A stretch of DNA of 42,024 bases from an uncultured Clostridium sp. (GCA_948473335.1 CAOKXF010000013.1:1-42024), one strand, 5' to 3'. Shown: positions 26,013 to 34,886, counted from the stretch's first letter. Numbers and translations are program-made. Notes: a model not told the origin generated them from the letters alone.

Positions 26013-26633
26013 ATGATTGATAAAATCTGTTCATTTTTGCTTAACAAAATTAAAAAGGAAATGCCTGATGTAGATGAAGAAAGAGCAGAGGTAATATTAT
26101 ATGGATTGCAGATATTAATTGGAGAATTACCTAAAATTATAATTGTTTTAGGAGTTGGATGGTTATTAGGAATGTTTAAATTAACAGTATTAACTATTGC
26201 TATGATGTTACCATATAGAACTTTTTCGGGAGGATTTCATTTACATACACATATAGGTTGTATTATTGCAACAACAGTAAACTATTGTGGGATAGCATTA
26301 TTGGGTAAATATATAGTGTTAGAAAAAATGGCAATATATATTTTATCTATAATAGTTTGGATATTTGGAATGATAATGATTAAAATGTATGCTCCTGCAG
26401 ATACAGAAAACGTTCCAATACTTAGAGAAGCAGACAGAAAAAGAAAAAGGGTACTATCATATATAGCATTAACAATTGGACTAATTGTAGCTATGATGAT
26501 AAATATACCATCAATTTCCGCAATATTAATATTTGGAAATTTATTACAAAGTATAAGTATAACTAAACCAGCATATAGATTAGCAAAATGTAAATATGGA
26601 TATGAAGTTTACACAGATACTTCAATAGCTTAG
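26013..26633 (+). CDS. agrB: AgrB, processing endopeptidase of the cyclic-peptide signal
   Basis: AgrB, 206 residues, is a membrane cysteine protease that cuts the C-terminal part of AgrD and forms its thiolactone ring. Catalytic His76 (SGGFH) and Cys83 (HIGC) are spaced by seven as in Staphylococcus AgrB (His77/Cys84). Several hydrophobic segments cover residues 40-66 and 82-200. The likely start follows a GCGAGG-type ribosome-binding site. agrD follows 65 bp later, with a small hairpin in the gap. No clear promoter is visible; activation by AgrA at a weak promoter would explain this but is inference. Confidence 0.92.
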   Translation: MIDKICSFLLNKIKKEMPDVDEERAEVILYGLQILIGELPKIIIVLGVGWLLGMFKLTVLTIAMMLPYRTFSGGFHLHTHIGCIIATTVNYCGIALLGKYIVLEKMAIYILSIIVWIFGMIMIKMYAPADTENVPILREADRKRKRVLSYIALTIGLIVAMMINIPSISAILIFGNLLQSISITKPAYRLAKCKYGYEVYTDTSIA

Positions 26634-26640
26634 TTAATGT

Positions 26641-26659
26641 AAGAATATCAAATATTCTT
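26641..26659 (+). promoter_or_regulatory. hairpin between agrB and agrD
   Basis: A perfect 8-bp stem (26641-26648 and 26652-26659) closes a CAA loop. It is AT-rich with no T-run, so it is more likely an RNA-stability or processing stem than a terminator. It might raise agrD mRNA relative to agrB. Confidence 0.4.
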
Positions 26660-26698
26660 GTATTATAAAAACTATACAAAAGAGGGGGGAAATTTATA

Positions 26699-26818
26699 AT
26701 GGTAAAATTCTTAGCTAAATTAGCAGAAAAATATGCTAAATCAACAAATACATCTTGCGTTATTTGGTGCTTATTACATCAACCAAAAATGCCAGCATCA
26801 TTAATCAAAAAAGATTAA
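26699..26818 (+). CDS. agrD: AgrD, cyclic autoinducer peptide precursor
   Basis: This is a 39-residue precursor with a strong GGGGGGA ribosome-binding site, directly downstream of agrB. The N-terminal part (MVKFLAKLAEKYAKS) is the amphipathic membrane leader. The signal region is TSCVIWCLLHQPKMP, and the tail SLIKKD is the charged recognition part. HQPKMP matches the conserved QPxxP block after the ring in clostridial AgrD. There are two cysteines, Cys20 and Cys24. Cys20 followed by four residues would give a usual five-residue thiolactone ring. However, two extra residues then separate the ring from HQP compared with Clostridium perfringens AgrD. The identity of the mature peptide is therefore uncertain. 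Confidence 0.88.
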   Translation: MVKFLAKLAEKYAKSTNTSCVIWCLLHQPKMPASLIKKD

Positions 26819-26862
26819 TTAAAATTAAAAATAAACCTTATTAATGTAAAAATAAATTCAAG

Positions 26863-26884
26863 AATAGCCCTTAAATGGGCTATT
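26863..26884 (+). terminator. terminator of agrBD
   Basis: AATAGCCC (26863-26870) pairs with GGGCTATT (26877-26884) around a 6-nt loop, followed by TTAATA. Confidence 0.75.
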
Positions 26885-26893
26885 TTAATATAT

Positions 26894-26919
26894 AAAAGAC
26901 TATTTTCTTATAGTCTTTT
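26894..26919 (-). terminator. terminator of agrAC unit 1
   Basis: A perfect 10-bp stem AAAAGACTAT/ATAGTCTTTT (26894-26903 and 26910-26919) overlaps the agrC stop. The same stem recurs after unit 2 at 29396. Confidence 0.7.
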
Positions 26920-28303
26920 ATTTTAAAACAATTAGAGATTTATTAAATATTTTATTAGAGTAAGAGATTTCAAGTTGCTGTGTAAACAACTCATCAGATT
27001 TTGTAGTAAATAAATTTAAATCATTATTTTTATTAATATATTGATTAACTTCATATAATCCTAATCCAGAATGATTAGACTTGTTAGTTTTCCCTTTACT
27101 AAATATATCTTGTATATTTACATCTTTATTTATATAAGTATTGGAAATAATAACAGTATGTCTATTGCTATTTTGCTCATTTCTGAATTTTATATTTATA
27201 ATTTTATTTTTACATTCAGAGGCAGCTTCTATGGCATTATCAAGAAGGATACCTAAGATTCTTGAAAACTCATAAGTATCTATATTCAAATCATTTAAAT
27301 CAATAAAAAAGTCCAAATTTATTTGTATTCCTAATTTATCTGCTTTGTGGTATTTAGAATTTAACAAACTATATATTCCAGGATTATTGATAATAGATGG
27401 ATTTAACTTAGCTATATTATTTGTTCTTTGACAGTCAGTTTGGAATTTAATAAAATATGATTTTAATCCATCCATATCATCTGTTTCAATGTATCCATTT
27501 ATAGTAGATACAATATTATCAAAATCGTGTTTAAATCCTTTAACAGTATCGTATAAAACTGATAGAGATTTATTATATTCTTCAGCAGATTGTAATTCTA
27601 AAGTAGTTGTTATTAATTTTGCCATTCTTGTTAAACTATATAAGCTAATACTAAAATAACATAGTAAAGATATACAAGTGAAAAGATTGTATGAAATCGA
27701 AAATATTTCAGCATAGTAGGATAAAAAGAAAATTTGTCCTATAAAAGTAAACAATCCTAATGAAATATTTATGATTAGAATATTTTTATTTTTTTTACTA
27801 AATTTATCAATAAATCCAATATAAATTCTAGATTTTTTTATTAAAAATTGTATTAAAAAAATAAAAGTGTAAACGATAAATAAATATAACAATCTATATA
27901 TTGGAACTAATTCAGCTTGTTCATATGTTATATGAAACAATTTAAGATATGGATTTAGAATTAAAGAGACTACTAAAGTAAATATAACAATAGAAAACAA
28001 TATACCAAATAATGTTGACACTGGATTTAATTTAAAAATAAATAAAGTAATCAAATATGCAACAACATACCCTATAAAAGTATTATATGGTGAAGGACAA
28101 ATAAGAGTTATAAAGATTGATGCAATTGCTAATATACAGATATTTAATAGTTTTTGTTTTTTATTAATATTAGCACCTAAAATAGATAGAAATAAAGAAA
28201 TTATTAAGTAAAACTCAATAAAAGAAGAAGGGATTAATAATAGATTTATTAATCTCCCATTTTCAGTTGATAAAGCTAACCATACATTATTTATAATTTC
28301 CAT
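26918..28303 (-). CDS. agrC: AgrC-like sensor histidine kinase, copy 1
   Basis: This 461-residue kinase has a multi-pass N-terminal sensor (about six to seven helices, residues 17-225) and a cytoplasmic GHKL domain. The phosphoacceptor is His259 in GFKHDFDNIVS. The N-box is LLDNAIEA with Asn356 and the G-box is SGLGLYE (412-418). This is the AgrC/HPK10 architecture that senses cyclic peptides outside the cell. The gene overlaps agrA by 17 nt; its ribosome-binding site GGAGG lies inside the end of agrA, so translation is coupled. It is convergent with agrBD. Confidence 0.9.
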   Translation of the reverse strand: MEIINNVWLALSTENGRLINLLLIPSSFIEFYLIISLFLSILGANINKKQKLLNICILAIASIFITLICPSPYNTFIGYVVAYLITLFIFKLNPVSTLFGILFSIVIFTLVVSLILNPYLKLFHITYEQAELVPIYRLLYLFIVYTFIFLIQFLIKKSRIYIGFIDKFSKKNKNILIINISLGLFTFIGQIFFLSYYAEIFSISYNLFTCISLLCYFSISLYSLTRMAKLITTTLELQSAEEYNKSLSVLYDTVKGFKHDFDNIVSTINGYIETDDMDGLKSYFIKFQTDCQRTNNIAKLNPSIINNPGIYSLLNSKYHKADKLGIQINLDFFIDLNDLNIDTYEFSRILGILLDNAIEAASECKNKIINIKFRNEQNSNRHTVIISNTYINKDVNIQDIFSKGKTNKSNHSGLGLYEVNQYINKNNDLNLFTTKSDELFTQQLEISYSNKIFNKSLIVLK

Positions 28304-29000
28304 AACTTTTAAAAACCTCCATTAAATTATTTTTATATTTTGGTCCAATATAGCATTGGGAATCATTACTAAAGAAGATAGTATTAGCAACAGGTTCAAT
28401 ATTAATGATATTATTAATATTTACTATATAAGATTTATGACATCTAACAAAGTTTTCTGGTAAATTGGTTTGGATTTTATTAAAAGAGCTGTAAGTTTCA
28501 TAATTCTTTGTAGAAGTATGAAAAACTAATTTCATTGCTTCTCTTTTGATAAAATAAATTTCATTTTCATCAATAAATGTATCTTTATTATCAATTTTTA
28601 AGTACTTTTTTGGAAGACCATTCATATCATCTAAAATTCTAAGAACTGTTTCTTCTAATCTTTCAGATGTAATAGGTTTAGGTAAATAGTCAAAGGTTTT
28701 AAGTTTATAAGCAATTAAAGTATATTCCATATGACCAGTAGTGAAAATCAGATAACAGCTTTTATTAATTGCTCTTATTTTCTCAGCTAACTCAAGACCA
28801 TTAATATCAGATTTAAGTTGAATATCTAATATTACAACATCTATTTTATTTGTGCATATAAAGTTAAGCAGTTCTTGAGGTTGAGTTGTACTATATACAA
28901 TTGTGGCATCAATATTATTAGAGATGAAAATAGATTCAAACATTTTCTCAAGTTTATTAAGCATATTAATATTATCATCACATAAAACGAAATTTAACAT
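28287..29000 (-). CDS. agrA: AgrA-like LytTR response regulator, copy 1
   Basis: This 237-residue response regulator has a receiver domain (phosphoacceptor Asp59 in VVILDIQL, Lys108 in YLPKPIT) and a C-terminal LytTR DNA-binding domain (about 130-235, with NLPENFVRCHKSYIVNI). LytTR regulators of this kind activate agr promoters and target genes. It is the first gene of the unit, starting after AGGAG and a consensus promoter, and is followed by agrC with a 17-nt overlap. Confidence 0.9.
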   Translation of the reverse strand: MLNFVLCDDNINMLNKLEKMFESIFISNNIDATIVYSTTQPQELLNFICTNKIDVVILDIQLKSDINGLELAEKIRAINKSCYLIFTTGHMEYTLIAYKLKTFDYLPKPITSERLEETVLRILDDMNGLPKKYLKIDNKDTFIDENEIYFIKREAMKLVFHTSTKNYETYSSFNKIQTNLPENFVRCHKSYIVNINNIINIEPVANTIFFSNDSQCYIGPKYKNNLMEVFKSYGNYK

Positions 29001-29035
29001 ATATTTCTCCTTTGTAAAAATTTTGCAATGATAAA

Positions 29036-29064
29036 ATCATAATTTAAAAATTGTTAAATGTCAA
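29036..29064 (-). promoter_or_regulatory. promoter of agrAC unit 1 with a palindrome on the -10 box
   Basis: On the minus strand TTGACA (29059-29064), a 17-bp spacer and TATGAT (29036-29041). The 13-bp palindrome ATGATAAAATCAT (29028-29040) overlaps the -10 box and is an operator candidate. Unit 2 carries the same arrangement. Confidence 0.75.
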
Positions 29065-29286
29065 GACGAAAATAAAAAAAGTAGAAACTTAAAACAATTG
29101 GTGTAAGCAAACAAGAGAAAATTTAGTAACATTAAACGTGAAAGAAAAAAAGGAAAAAAATGTAATTATTGAAATTACGGATTTAAAGAAAATTTTTATA
29201 ACTATTATCGTAATGAAAAAGAAAATATAACAAAATATTACATTATTATTGTCAAAATCAATGTATCAATATAAAAAAGAAGAGTA

Positions 29287-29340
29287 AGAAAGGTTTGCAT
29301 TTGCAAGATTGAAGATTTCGATGCACACATATGTAGAAAA
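29287..29340 (+). repeat. dispersed ~50-bp intergenic repeat, copy 1
   Basis: It starts AGAAAGGTTTGCATTTGC and contains GAAGATTTCGATGCAC. A similar sequence lies at 37381-37434 and a weaker one on the minus strand at 18117-18159. It has no coding sense. Confidence 0.55.
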
Positions 29341-29395
29341 GCTTTGCTTTTTCTTCTACACGAACTAAGGAAAGTTAACTTTTTATATACGTAAA

Positions 29396-29419
29396 AAAAG
29401 ACTATTGTCATAGTCTTTT
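29396..29419 (-). terminator. terminator of agrAC unit 2
   Basis: AAAAGACTAT (29396-29405) pairs with ATAGTCTTTT (29410-29419) around a 4-nt loop. It has the same stem as the unit 1 terminator. Confidence 0.75.
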
Positions 29420-30803
29420 AGTTTATAACCATAAGTGCAGTATCTAACATTTTAGCAGAATAGTATATTTCAAGTTGTTGAGTAAAAAAGTCATCGGATT
29501 TGGTAGTATATAAATTTAAATTTTTATTCTTATTAATATATTGCCTAATTTCATATAACCCTAAACCAGAGTGATTATTTTTATCACTTTTACCTTTTTT
29601 AAATATCTCATCAATATTTACACACTTGTTTTTATAAGTATTTGAAATAGCAACTATATGTCTATTATTTTTTTCTTCATTTCTAAATTTTATATTTATA
29701 ATTTTGCTTTCACATTCTGATGCAGCTTCTATAGCATTATCGAGAAGAATACCTAAAATTCTTGAAAATTCATAAGTATCTATATTAAAGTCATTTAAGT
29801 TTACAAAGAAGTCTAAATTTATTTGTATTCCCAATGTATCAGCTTTATGATATTTTGAATTTAATAAACTATAAATACCTGGATTATTGATAATTGAAGG
29901 ATTTAGTGTTGCTATATTATTAGTTCTTTGGCAGTCTTTTTGAAACTGTATAAAATATTTTTTTAATCCTTTTATGTCATCTGTTTGAATATATCCATTA
30001 ATAGTTGAAACGATATTATCAAAGTCATGTTTAAATCCCTTAACATTATCATATAAAACTGATAAAGATTTATTGTATTCTTCAGCAGATTGTAATTCTA
30101 AAGTAGTGGATATTAATTTTGCCATTCTTGTTAAACTATATATACTAATAATAAAATAACACAATAAAGATATGCAAGTAAATAAATTATACATAACAGA
30201 AAATGTTTCAACATAATAGGATAAAAAGAAGATTTGACCTATAAATGTAAATAGTGCCAATAGAATATTAGTTATTAATATAGTTTTATTGCGTTTACTA
30301 AATTTTTCAATGAATCCTATATAAATTCTACATTTTCCTATAACAAATTTTATTACAAATACAAATGAGTATACAATAAATAAGTATAATATTCTATAAA
30401 TAGGTATTAATTCAGCTTGCGAATATGTAATATGTAGTAATTTAAGATATGGATTTAATACTAGAGATACTACAATTGTAAATACTACTATTGAAAATAG
30501 TAAGCCGAATAATGTTGATATAGGTTTTAATTTAAAAATAAATAAAATAGTTAAATAAGCAATAATATAACCCACAAAAGTATTATATGGGGAAGGGCAA
30601 AAAGCAGTTATAAGAACAGAAGTTATTGCTAATATGAAAATGGTAAAAAGTCTTTGTTTTTTACTAATTGTTTTTCCTAAAATAGATAAAAATAAAGAAA
30701 TAATTAAATAAAATTCAATAAAAGAAGAAGGGATTAATAATAAGTTTATTAATCTCCCATTTTCAGTAGATAAAGCTAACCAAATATTATTTAGAAAATC
30801 CAT
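29418..30803 (-). CDS. agrC: AgrC-like sensor histidine kinase, copy 2
   Basis: This is a 461-residue paralogue of the adjacent kinase, equal in length and alignable without gaps by eye. The first 42 residues are almost identical (LALSTENGRLINLLLIPSS). Differences are concentrated in the middle transmembrane helices and the extreme C-terminus. His259, the N-box and the G-box are all intact, so it should be active. Divergence in the sensor with conserved catalysis suggests a changed ligand range. It overlaps its agrA by 17 nt exactly as copy 1 does. Confidence 0.9.
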   Translation of the reverse strand: MDFLNNIWLALSTENGRLINLLLIPSSFIEFYLIISLFLSILGKTISKKQRLFTIFILAITSVLITAFCPSPYNTFVGYIIAYLTILFIFKLKPISTLFGLLFSIVVFTIVVSLVLNPYLKLLHITYSQAELIPIYRILYLFIVYSFVFVIKFVIGKCRIYIGFIEKFSKRNKTILITNILLALFTFIGQIFFLSYYVETFSVMYNLFTCISLLCYFIISIYSLTRMAKLISTTLELQSAEEYNKSLSVLYDNVKGFKHDFDNIVSTINGYIQTDDIKGLKKYFIQFQKDCQRTNNIATLNPSIINNPGIYSLLNSKYHKADTLGIQINLDFFVNLNDFNIDTYEFSRILGILLDNAIEAASECESKIINIKFRNEEKNNRHIVAISNTYKNKCVNIDEIFKKGKSDKNNHSGLGLYEIRQYINKNKNLNLYTTKSDDFFTQQLEIYYSAKMLDTALMVIN

Positions 30804-31500
30804 AACTATTAAAAACCTCCATTAAATCATTTTTATATTTTGGCCCAATATAACATTGGGAATTATTATTAAAGAAAATAGTATTAGAAACAGGTTCAAC
30901 ATTAATAATATTGTTAATATTTACTATATAAGACTTATGACATCTAATAAAATTTTCAGGTAGATTAGATTGAATTTTATTAAATGAACTATAAATTTCG
31001 TAATCTTTTTCAGATGTATGGAATACAAGTTTCATAGCGTCTCTTTTGATATATTGTATTTCACTTTCATCAATAAGGGTATTTTTATTATCTATTTTTA
31101 AATATTTTTTAGGAAGACCATTTATATCATTTAAAAGTCTAAGAACAGTTTCTTCCAATCTTTCAGCAGTTATAGGCTTAGGTAAATAATCAAAAGTTTT
31201 AAGTTTATAAGCAATTAAAGTGTATTCCATATGACCAGTAGTAAATATAAGATAGCAACTTTTATTTATTGCCCTTATCTTTTCAGCTAATTCGAGACCA
31301 TTAATTTCAGATTTGAGTTGTATATCTAATATTATAACATCAGTTTTGTTAGATTGTACAAAATCAAGAATTTGTTTAGGATTTGTAGAACTATATGCAA
31401 TTGTTGCATCAATATTATTAGATATAAATATAGATTCAAACATTTTAGATAGTTTATTAAGCATATTAAAATTATCATCGCATAAAACGAAATTTAACAT
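30787..31500 (-). CDS. agrA: AgrA-like LytTR response regulator, copy 2
   Basis: This is a 237-residue paralogue of the copy 1 regulator, with receiver Asp59 (VIILDIQL) and Lys108. The LytTR domain is nearly identical in its presumed DNA-contact region (NLPENFIRCHKSYIVNI). Both regulators therefore probably recognise the same sites. The promoter lies about 83 bp upstream. It is the first gene of unit 2. Confidence 0.9.
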   Translation of the reverse strand: MLNFVLCDDNFNMLNKLSKMFESIFISNNIDATIAYSSTNPKQILDFVQSNKTDVIILDIQLKSEINGLELAEKIRAINKSCYLIFTTGHMEYTLIAYKLKTFDYLPKPITAERLEETVLRLLNDINGLPKKYLKIDNKNTLIDESEIQYIKRDAMKLVFHTSEKDYEIYSSFNKIQSNLPENFIRCHKSYIVNINNIINVEPVSNTIFFNNNSQCYIGPKYKNDLMEVFNSYGFSK

Positions 31501-31887
31501 ATATTTTCCCCTTTCTTAAAAAATAAAATATTTGCCATTTTTTTACAAAATTCACAAAGCAATAAAAAATCGCAATGATAAAATCATAATCCAAAAAATA
31601 ATAATTGTCAAGAATAAAAAATAAACTTAAAAATGTTGTAATAGGCAAATTATATATATAAAGATATTTTAAAAAAATTTGGGAAAAAGGAAAAATATGT
31701 AATTAAAGTAATATAAGTCGTTTTTGTTATTTTTACAATATCTGATACGAAAAAACATAGAAAAAAAGCAGGAACATGCGAAAAATCGAAACGGAAGATT
31801 ATATAGACAGATATTTATAAAAATGTTATAATGAATTTAGAAAATTAGAAATAATTTTTATAAAAGTAATATTATAGGAGTAGTCTA
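31501..31887. other. intergenic region between agrAC unit 2 and the 589-residue protein gene
   Basis: This 387-bp divergent gap contains the unit 2 promoter and palindrome, and conserved upstream blocks shared with unit 1. Around 31765-31800 is a segment (CATGCG, AAAAATCGAAACGG) weakly like the dispersed 50-bp repeat. A TATAAT-like ATGTTATAATG at about 31822-31832 may serve the plus-strand gene. No small gene is seen. Confidence 0.5.
31583..31611 (-). promoter_or_regulatory. promoter of agrAC unit 2 with a palindrome on the -10 box
   Basis: On the minus strand TTGACA (31606-31611), a 17-bp spacer and TATGAT (31583-31588). The palindrome ATGATAAAATCAT (31575-31587) is identical to that of unit 1, although the spacers differ. 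Confidence 0.75.
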
Positions 31888-33657
31888 ATGAACAATAAAA
31901 GAAGAATAAAAATGGAAGTAAAGAAATTAGCAAAGAAAAAACAGTATGATGAAATTTTTTACCGTTATGGACCTAAATATTTCAGGAAATATGTGTCAGA
32001 AGATTATAAAGTAGAAGATATAAATAAATTGAAAGAAGAAGGAAGATACAGGGAGATATATGATAAATATGGACAAATGCATATTGAAAAGTCAAAAAAA
32101 CATTCAAAGTGGAAATTTTATATAGGATTATCACTCTATGCTTTTACTATTACAAGAATATCAGAACCATTAAAAAGAGATATTGGAGCGATTAAGAATT
32201 CATATAAATATGAAGAACAAATAGAAGAATATGAAAGGGAAATAGAGGAATATGCAAAAGAATTTAATATAGAAGAACAAAGTGATTTAGAGATAATTAT
32301 GAAATGTATGTATGATTTACAAAACAATATTCAAGGATATGGAACTCCTAAGCTAGATATAGTGGGATATGGCGGATTAGATGTTGCTGGAGAAAATGGA
32401 ATAGGAGTTTGCAGAAATTTTGCACCTAATATAGTAGATAAATTAAATAAAATAAATATTAATTATAATGCAAGATCAGTGTTATTGCTACAAGATTCTG
32501 AAAGTGTTATGTATAATAATATAAACAAGACTTCGTTTGATGAAGAATACACAACAAAATGGCTTGGAAATGGAAAATATGAAATATATAAAGAAGATAA
32601 ATTAATTAGAACATTAGAAAACAGAGAGGGCCTAAGTATAAATACATACTATAAAGATGATGGAACTATAAAGAAGTATATAGATAGTGAAAATCAAAGG
32701 ACATTAGAGACATATGATAGCGAGGGAAATATTAAAGAAAAAAGTATATTTATAGGAAATGAAGAAACGAAAATAATATATAATAGAGAAGGACAAGTAG
32801 AAAAGGAAACAAAAATAGTAACAGAAAATAAAGATGGAGTCAAATATATTAGGGAATACGAAAATGATGTTATGATAGTATATCAAGAAGAGACAAAAGA
32901 TAATTTCAAATGGAAACAATATCATAATGGACATGTAATTAAGAAAATTATGGCTGATGCATACAAACAAGAGAAATATTACTATGACCTAATTGATGGA
33001 AAACTACAAAGTATAGTAATCTTAAAAGATGGATATGAAACAACAATTGAATATGGGGACAATTTTGAAGAATTGTCAAAAGAAAAGGTTAAATCTGATA
33101 ATGTTAATTACTATATATTAAGGAAAGAGACGGAAGAAAATAATAAAAAAATGGAAGAAGACAGACAAAGAGAAACAATGTTACAAGAACAAGAATTAAA
33201 TGAATTAAAAGAAAAAGGAATGGGAAATCATGAAATCGTTGCAGTAGATATAGAAGAAGATAATATAACATTATTAATTGACCCAACTAACTTGTCATTA
33301 GGAATATATAAAGAAGGCAAAATTATAATGTTTAATGAGATGAAACCAGAGGAAGCAATATATTTAAGAGCTAGTGTTTCCGCAGAAGCTAGCTTTGGTG
33401 GAATTGAAAAGTTTTTGCAATACCCAATTGATTATATCAAAAGTTTCAATGAACCCACTATAAGTATGGAAGAAATAGAAGAAAAATATGGATTGGATGC
33501 ACAAAATAGAATGATAGAAAAGATAGAACAACAAGAGAATAAAAAAACACTAAGGCAACGATTAAGAATAGATGACAATATTACATATGACTTTGATGAC
33601 AATAAAGTAACAATAATAAAGGAAGCAGAACAAGAAAATGATGATATAGAACATTAG
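31888..33657 (+). CDS. large protein with a split transglutaminase-like triad
   Basis: This is a 589-residue protein. Residues 1-70 are basic and helical; 76-92 form a weak hydrophobic segment. GIGVCRNFAPNIVDKLN around Cys175 resembles the nucleophile helix of transglutaminase/papain-like proteins. GNHEIVAVD (His448) and TLLIDPTN (Asp465) look like the His and Asp strands of the same fold. About 270 residues separate Cys and His. They contain YD-like strand repeats (YYKDDGTIKKY, YDSEGNIKEK, YNREGQVEKE) and a Lys/Glu helix. I infer a cysteine hydrolase with a large insertion. It is divergent from agrAC, which does not by itself show a link. No signal peptide is obvious. Confidence 0.6.
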   Translation: MNNKRRIKMEVKKLAKKKQYDEIFYRYGPKYFRKYVSEDYKVEDINKLKEEGRYREIYDKYGQMHIEKSKKHSKWKFYIGLSLYAFTITRISEPLKRDIGAIKNSYKYEEQIEEYEREIEEYAKEFNIEEQSDLEIIMKCMYDLQNNIQGYGTPKLDIVGYGGLDVAGENGIGVCRNFAPNIVDKLNKININYNARSVLLLQDSESVMYNNINKTSFDEEYTTKWLGNGKYEIYKEDKLIRTLENREGLSINTYYKDDGTIKKYIDSENQRTLETYDSEGNIKEKSIFIGNEETKIIYNREGQVEKETKIVTENKDGVKYIREYENDVMIVYQEETKDNFKWKQYHNGHVIKKIMADAYKQEKYYYDLIDGKLQSIVILKDGYETTIEYGDNFEELSKEKVKSDNVNYYILRKETEENNKKMEEDRQRETMLQEQELNELKEKGMGNHEIVAVDIEEDNITLLIDPTNLSLGIYKEGKIIMFNEMKPEEAIYLRASVSAEASFGGIEKFLQYPIDYIKSFNEPTISMEEIEEKYGLDAQNRMIEKIEQQENKKTLRQRLRIDDNITYDFDDNKVTIIKEAEQENDDIEH

Positions 33658-33728
33658 AAAGAATGATTAATAAAGCAGTTCATATGGAAGAATTGTCTTA
33701 ACACTGTATTAATACTAAATAAAAAGTG

Positions 33729-33756
33729 TGAGAATCTAGTTTGCACTAGGTTCTCA
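33729..33756 (+). terminator. terminator after the 589-residue protein gene
   Basis: A 12-bp stem (33729-33740 and 33745-33756, one G-T pair) closes a TTGC loop, followed by TATTTG. Confidence 0.7.
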
Positions 33757-33843
33757 TATTTGACTATTTTTAGTTAGAATATAGTAAACTTAAATAATTT
33801 ATGTTATACTAATAATTAATTAATAAAAAATGGAGGAAGGATA

Positions 33844-34701
33844 ATGATAGATTTTACAAATGCGATAGAAGAATTTAATAATTATAGAGGTTCAGAGAAA
33901 AAGAAAACCTTAATATATAATAGCAGAAAATATTTAGTAAAGTTTCCAGATCCAGTCAGAGAGAAAAATAAAAATATATCTTATATTAATAATGCTTTTT
34001 CTGAATATATTGGAAGTAACATATTTAAAATAGTTGGTTTTAAGGTACAAAATACAATTTTAGGGAAATATAAATATAAAGAAAAAGAAAAAGTTGTATG
34101 TGCTTGTGAAGATTTTACAGATGATAACAATGTATTATACGAATTTGAAAATATAGCATTAAGTACAAATCCAGACAAAAAAATAGAAACAGAGATAAAG
34201 GACATAATGGAAGTAATTGAAGAAAATAAAATGATTAATACAGAAGAAACGAAACAGAAATTTTGGGACATGTTTGTTATTGATAGCCTAATTGGTAATA
34301 CAGATAGGCACAATGGAAATTGGGGGTTTATATTAAATAAAAATACAGGAAAAGTAGAATTCTCTCCAATTTATGATTGTGGTTCAGCTCTAAATCCAAT
34401 GCTTGAGGATGAAGAAATTGAAAGATTAAATGAAACGGAATTAAAAAATTTAGCAATTAATTGTTATTCTTGTTTAAAAGAAAATGGGAAAAAAATTAAT
34501 TATATAACATATATAAAAGAAATAAAAAATGAAGAATGCAATGCCGCCATTAAAAGATTATTTTTAAATATTAATATAGATGAAATAAATAAATTTATTA
34601 ATAATATAGATTGCATATCTACAAAAAGAAAAGAGTTTTATAAAAAAATTATAGAAAAGAGATATAGTATTTTAAGAGAAACATATAAGAATATAAAATA
34701 G
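33844..34701 (+). CDS. HipA/CtkA-like protein kinase
   Basis: This 285-residue protein has the HipA-C kinase core. The catalytic loop is DSLIGNTDRHNGNWGFI and the metal-binding motif is SPIYDCGSAL. A Lys in KYLVKFP near the N-terminus is the probable ATP contact. Stand-alone short versions are called CtkA-like after the Helicobacter kinase. HipA proper is a toxin that phosphorylates a tRNA synthetase and is paired with a HipB antitoxin. No HipB-like gene is upstream here, although an XRE regulator lies 186 bp downstream. The ribosome-binding site is GGAGGAAGG. Orphan kinase is the most cautious description. Confidence 0.78.
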   Translation: MIDFTNAIEEFNNYRGSEKKKTLIYNSRKYLVKFPDPVREKNKNISYINNAFSEYIGSNIFKIVGFKVQNTILGKYKYKEKEKVVCACEDFTDDNNVLYEFENIALSTNPDKKIETEIKDIMEVIEENKMINTEETKQKFWDMFVIDSLIGNTDRHNGNWGFILNKNTGKVEFSPIYDCGSALNPMLEDEEIERLNETELKNLAINCYSCLKENGKKINYITYIKEIKNEECNAAIKRLFLNINIDEINKFINNIDCISTKRKEFYKKIIEKRYSILRETYKNIK

Positions 34702-34886
34702 AAAATACAATGAAGAAAATTTATAAATTCCTTAAAAATATATTAAAAGTATTTGATATAAAATATCCCTTCAAATGCTTGATAATACTGAAATGTTAAT
34801 TTAAGTTGCTAAAATTCCAACTCAAATTGATAGAAGGCAACTAAAAAAAGCGATATAATTTTAAGTATAGAAAGGGAGGAAAAAGA

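Larger units (their letters stand above)
29001..29417. other. intergenic region between the two agrAC units
   Basis: This 417-bp gap holds the promoter and palindrome of unit 1, upstream blocks that resemble those before unit 2 (for example AAAAAGGAAAAA near TGTAATTA), one copy of a dispersed 50-bp repeat (29287-29340) and the terminator of unit 2. No second agrB or agrD is visible on either strand. Confidence 0.6.

Noticed and set aside
34802..34843. Inverted repeat AGTTGC...GCAACT upstream of the XRE gene
   Set aside because: Six-base arms 30 bp apart are likely by chance here; it is kept only as a weak operator idea.
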